Assembly: GCF_019393635.1 (NCBI RefSeq)
Contig: NC_057867.1
Span: 51,036,143-51,100,142, forward strand
Length of the DNA stretch: 64,000 nt
Source: Dromiciops gliroides
Taxonomy: Eukaryota; Chordata; Mammalia; Microbiotheria; Microbiotheriidae
Direction of reading: 5' to 3'
Shown here: one piece after another, positions 1 through 64,000 of the stretch
Position numbering within the stretch: position 1 is the first letter of the stretch
How the letters are laid out: each line of letters opens with the position of its first letter
Notes under the pieces: model-generated
What the model was told of the DNA's origin: nothing
Seen by the model: only the letters and a program-made list of their open reading frames with translations
The model's database searches: none
Made by a program: the position numbers and the translations under genes

Positions 1-80
1 TGCCATTTCCTTCTCCAACTCATTTTTTTTTTATGGGCAGGGCAATGAGGGTTAAGTGACTGCGCCACCTAGCTGCCCCC
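1..80 (-). repeat. MIR-type end plus internally deleted WSINE1-like SINE
   Basis: The first 28 bases match the 'ccatttccttctccaactcattt' kind of segment seen in complete form at about 20220 and 21390. Positions 29-80 hold a minus-strand SINE: tail side 'ggcaatgagggttaagtgac' fused directly to the head 'tgcgccacctagctgcccc', with the middle missing. Confidence 0.7.
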
Positions 81-84
81 TCCA

Positions 85-487
85 ACTCATTTTTTTCCAT
101 AAAAATATTTTATTTCCCAGTTACATGTAGAGATAGTTTTCGACATTTGTTTTTGTAAGATTTCTAGTTCTAAATTTTTCTCCCTCCCTCCCTTCCCAAG
201 ACAGCAAGCAATCTGATTATAGGTTATAAATGTACAATCCTATTAAACATATTTCTGTATTAGTCATGCTGTGAAAGAAGAATCAGAGCAAAAAGGAAAA
301 ACCTCAAAAAAGAAAAACAAAGAAATAGAAATAGAAATAGTATGGTTAGATCTGCATCTAGATTACACAGTTCTTTTTTTCTGGATTTGGAGAACATTTT
401 CCATCATGAGTCCTTTGGAACTATCTCGGAGCATTGTATTGCTGAGAAGAATCAAGTCTATCACAGTTGATCAACCCACAATCCAAG
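85..487 (-). mobile_element. L1 3' tail (marsupial type)
   Basis: Reverse complement of the L1 end found complete at 7300-7620: 'ttatttcccagttacatgtagagatagtttt', a CT-rich tract, 'caagacagcaagcaatctgat', then 'tcatgctgtgaaagaagaatcagagca'. 5'-truncated; its interior is met by the SINE at 488-641. Confidence 0.85.
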
Positions 488-641
488 TCTTTTTTTTTTT
501 TTTTTTTGTGAGGCAATTGGGGTTAAGTGACTTGCCCAGGGTCACACAGCTAGTAAGTGTTAAGTGTCTGAGGCCGGATTTGAACTCAGGTACTCCTGAA
601 TCCAGGGCCGGTACTCTATCCACTGCGCCACCTAGCTGCCC
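488..641 (-). repeat. WSINE1-like tRNA-derived SINE, full length
   Basis: Minus copy with poly-T (A-tail), 'gaggcaattggggttaagtgacttg', and ending 'ctatccactgcgccacctagctgcccc'. 'CAATTGCCTCA' tail type. Confidence 0.95.
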
Positions 642-659
642 CCTAACTCATTTTTAACA

Positions 660-795
660 GATGCAAAAAACAGGGTTAGGTGACCTGCTCAGGGTCACAC
701 AGCTACTAAGTGTCTGAGACTGGGTTTAAACTCAGGTCTTCCTGACTTGAGGTGAAGAGCACGTAGGTGCTCCACTCTACCACCTAGCTGCCCAG
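660..795 (-). repeat. Older SINE/MIR-type tRNA-derived copy
   Basis: Contains 'cagggtcacacagctactaagtgtctgag', 'actcaggtcttcctgac' and 'accacctagctgccc' with many changes, so older than its neighbour at 488-641. Confidence 0.75.
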
Positions 796-1140
796 GAAAA
801 ATATTACAGGAAAAAATGTAATATAAGCGAGATGGATTCATATCAGGAATGCAAAGATGGCTCAACAGTAAGAAAACAATTAGCAACAACAAAATCCACC
901 TGATTAAAAGCCTTTGCTAAAATTCTGTACTCATTGATCTACCTTTAATTTTCTCAATGCCTCTTATTTTATGTATGCATATACCATAGTCACTGCTGCA
1001 TGTATTCCTCCACCACTCATATCACCACCAGTAAGTAGGCTTTCCTTTATAACCATTTTTCAAACAAAGTTAAGCAAATCCGACAAAAAGATATAAGATT
1101 TAAGCTATGAACTTTTGAAAGCTTAAAAAGTACAAAAGGA

Positions 1141-1585
1141 CTGTTGAGACACCCTACACAATACTATATATAGTCTCCCACTTGTCTTTTTTTAAAGGAA
1201 GTACCTTTGCGTACTAGGCCTTGGGAAGTGATTCCTGTGCCAAAACAAAGTGCATCAAGACCACCCTCAAGTCCAGTGAACCAATGGATTTGGATGATCC
1301 TAACCAATCAGCTTGAAACAGTGTGTAAAGACCGCCTCTCCTCTGGACCTATAAAAAGCTTCCACACTCAGTTTGCAGGGGCAGTTCGTGGTTGAAGCAG
1401 GCTCGTGGCAGAGGACTTGAGGAAGAACCAGACCAGGCTGGAACTCTAGGCTTAGATAGGCCTTTTCTTAACTTTCTGAGGTGTTCTCTTTTTACTAATA
1501 CTTGGTATGCTTTAATAAATGCTTAATTCCCAAAGACTGGTGCTAAAACTTCTAATTTAAGGCAACCACACATTTAGATTTTAAA
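1141..1585 (+). mobile_element. Probable solo LTR of an endogenous retrovirus
   Basis: The segment starts TGTTGAGAC and ends CATCACA (TG...CA). It has a TATA-type box 'ctataaaaagc' near 1350, a region rich in 'gaggacttgagg' type sequence, and AATAAA near 1513 followed by 'gactggtgctaaaacttctaa'. This order (TATA box, about 160 bases, polyadenylation signal, short U5-like end) is LTR-like. No gag, pol or env frame is next to it, so it would be a solo LTR. I could not find a clear target duplication, and the ends are approximate. Confidence 0.5.
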
Positions 1586-1601
1586 CATCACAGGTATTAA
1601 T

Positions 1602-1626
1602 GTGTGTGTTTGTGTGTGTGTGTGTT
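1602..1626. repeat. (GT)n microsatellite
   Basis: Interrupted GT run: tgtgtgtgtttgtgtgtgtg. Confidence 0.9.
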
Positions 1627-2444
1627 ATTTATATTAATTGATACATAGGCATCAGTCACAGCTCAGATTTCCAGGTTCAGGTCTCTATGCTTCCACCCAC
1701 AAAGATCCTAGTCCAACAACCTCAAAGGAGACTGGCTGACAAATTATGGGTAATGAGGAAAGTGGGGAAGTTTCTGACCTGCAACACTTGTATAACGGTG
1801 GCTTCATCAACTGGGATGGGCGAGTTAAGGAGTCAGTTTAGAGGGGAAAAAAGTGAGTTTGCTTTAGGACATGTTGCAAGTTTGAAGGGACTTCTAAATG
1901 AGTGACCTCCCTGTAGATCAACATGCCTTCTATTCCAAATAAACCTTTACATAATGTAGAATGGCATTACTCTGTTAATAAAGTAACAGACCTGGGTAGC
2001 ACTCACTCAAATTTCTTTAGCACTTTTGAAGAGAACCGTAGGGAGTATCTGATCCCCACAGTGTCACACTAAAGATATACTTCGGGGTACATAATAAAAG
2101 ATTAAAAAACAAAGAATCAAGCTTTTAAGGCAAATTTATCTTTTTTCCCCGCTGTGGATCCCTCCCTCCCCTGGAGAAGGGTTATGTAGGAAAAATGACT
2201 AAATAATTGTACTTGACAGTTAAGAGAAAAAGTCTAGCATTGAACTGGGAAGAGCGGTAAAAGCATTAGGGACAGCAGAAAAGCGCAGAGCCCAGGGACC
2301 CCTGGGGGTTTCAGAGACCACCTGGTCCAAGATATATATGATCAAGAATCCAGTTTCAAGCAAAACCAAGTTTCCAAAGGGATTTTCTAAGTATCTTGGA
2401 TGTGTAGTTCTATCCAAAGTTTTCTTGTGTAGTTGAAGAGCACA

Positions 2445-2595
2445 GAATTTGAATCAAGAGACCAAAATGTCAGATTCTGGCTCTCGTGTGACTTTAGGTG
2501 AGTCCCTGGGTCTCTTGGTCTTGTTTCCCTCCTCTCTAAAATGAGGGTGGAAGATCTATAAAGTCCCTTTCCAACTCTATATGCTAGGATGCTAT
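2445..2595 (+). repeat. MIR (CORE-SINE)
   Basis: 'gaatttgaatcaagagacc...ctctcgtgtgactttagg...tctctaaaatgagggtggaagatc...ccctttccaactctat' follows the MIR order: tRNA-related part, core, 3' part. Confidence 0.7.
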
Positions 2596-2734
2596 CAAAG
2601 CAAGACACACACTAAAGAGAACTAGGATGCTGCTGTTTTACACTGTATTTTGTGCAGGAAAGGGTGGGGAAGAGGCATGGAAAAAGGGAGGGCAAACATT
2701 CAATAGTAAGTTTTAAATCACAACAATTACAGAC

Positions 2735-2944
2735 CCAGGAAATTTGAGTCGAATTTATTCAATCTTTCTGATGTACTTGGTCATAACTGTTAATAAGGGG
2801 TACTATTCTTACAGAATAACTATGTTAACTGTTAAAATAACGACTATCCATCTACAAAGTAGAGTGAACATATATATACATACAGCTGTAACGGGTTTTC
2901 ACCAAATAACCTACGTGCAGAAAGAAAACCTGCATCTTGTTTCT
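2735..2944 (-). other. MAP7D3: Probable 3' UTR
   Basis: Follows the proposed stop codon. A canonical AATAAA on the minus strand lies at 2759-2754, and the next 40 bases of the transcript strand are rich in T and G (tgtaattgttgtga), as expected downstream of a cleavage site. This gives a short UTR of about 200 nt. A longer UTR using a more distal signal cannot be excluded. Confidence 0.4.
2754..2759 (-). terminator. Candidate polyadenylation signal AATAAA
   Basis: Exact AATAAA on the transcript strand about 190 nt after the proposed stop, with a T/G-rich stretch downstream. It depends on exon P being correct. Confidence 0.4.

Positions 2945-64000
<61,056 letters not shown>

Larger units (their letters stand above)
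1..2734. other. Region downstream of the gene: repeats, no gene
   Basis: Holds SINE and L1 tail fragments, a probable solo LTR and a MIR, listed separately. A (GT)n run lies at about 1602-1625. The stretches 796-1140 and 1590-2440 show nothing I recognise; their open frames are short and without family motifs. Confidence 0.6.

Noticed and set aside
1895..1915. Alternative terminal exon: acceptor gttgatctacag followed in phase by a short frame ending in a stop
   Set aside because: It would read R-S-L-I after the split codon, unlike family endings; the candidate at 2945-2961 (AETIV) fits better and is nearer.

Overview
The window is vertebrate nuclear DNA from a marsupial, probably an Australasian or microbiotherian one. 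The strongest sign is dozens of copies of a young tRNA-derived SINE (WSINE1-like head, A-rich tail, perfect target-site duplications). Marsupial-type LINE-1 tails, an RTE/BovB-type LINE, and old MIR, L2, CR1/L3 and hAT remnants agree with this. I saw no bacterial, plasmid or phage features. The species cannot be named from the sequence.

One host gene fills almost the whole window on the minus strand. It is a member of the MAP7 (ensconsin/E-MAP-115) family of microtubule-associated, kinesin-1-activating proteins. Reading from 63703 down to 2945, I assembled 16 coding exons whose GT-AG borders and codon phases all agree. They encode about 717 residues ending at a stop codon. The 5' exons (start codon and first microtubule-binding residues) lie beyond position 64000. 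By elimination against remembered human paralogues the best call is MAP7D3. The family call is secure; the paralogue call is not.

Protein order: the end of the N-terminal charged coiled coil and its RWSWGG motif (exons A-B); the KRLSSSSATL and NRLL-PTQ linker motifs (D-E); a Ser/Pro/Arg-rich basic linker (F-H); the C-terminal kinesin-binding coiled coil ending in ERLERKKRIEEIMKR (I-L); an acidic exon (M); a disordered tail (N-O); and a tiny final exon (P) ending in ETIV.

The introns hold nested transposons. The main block, about 21.5-28.8 kb, contains an L1 3' part broken by four SINEs and an inverted L1 tail, an RTE element split around an L1 ORF2 piece that is itself split by a SINE, and the 5' end of an L1 with a decayed ORF1. 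The region below about 2.7 kb is downstream of the gene and holds repeats, including a probable solo LTR. I found no RNA gene, CRISPR array or second host protein gene, and no convincing new biological system. The most interesting points are a young SINE inserted a few tens of bases upstream of a NAGNAG splice acceptor, a run of phase-symmetric (skippable) exons, and the micro-exon-encoded C-terminus.
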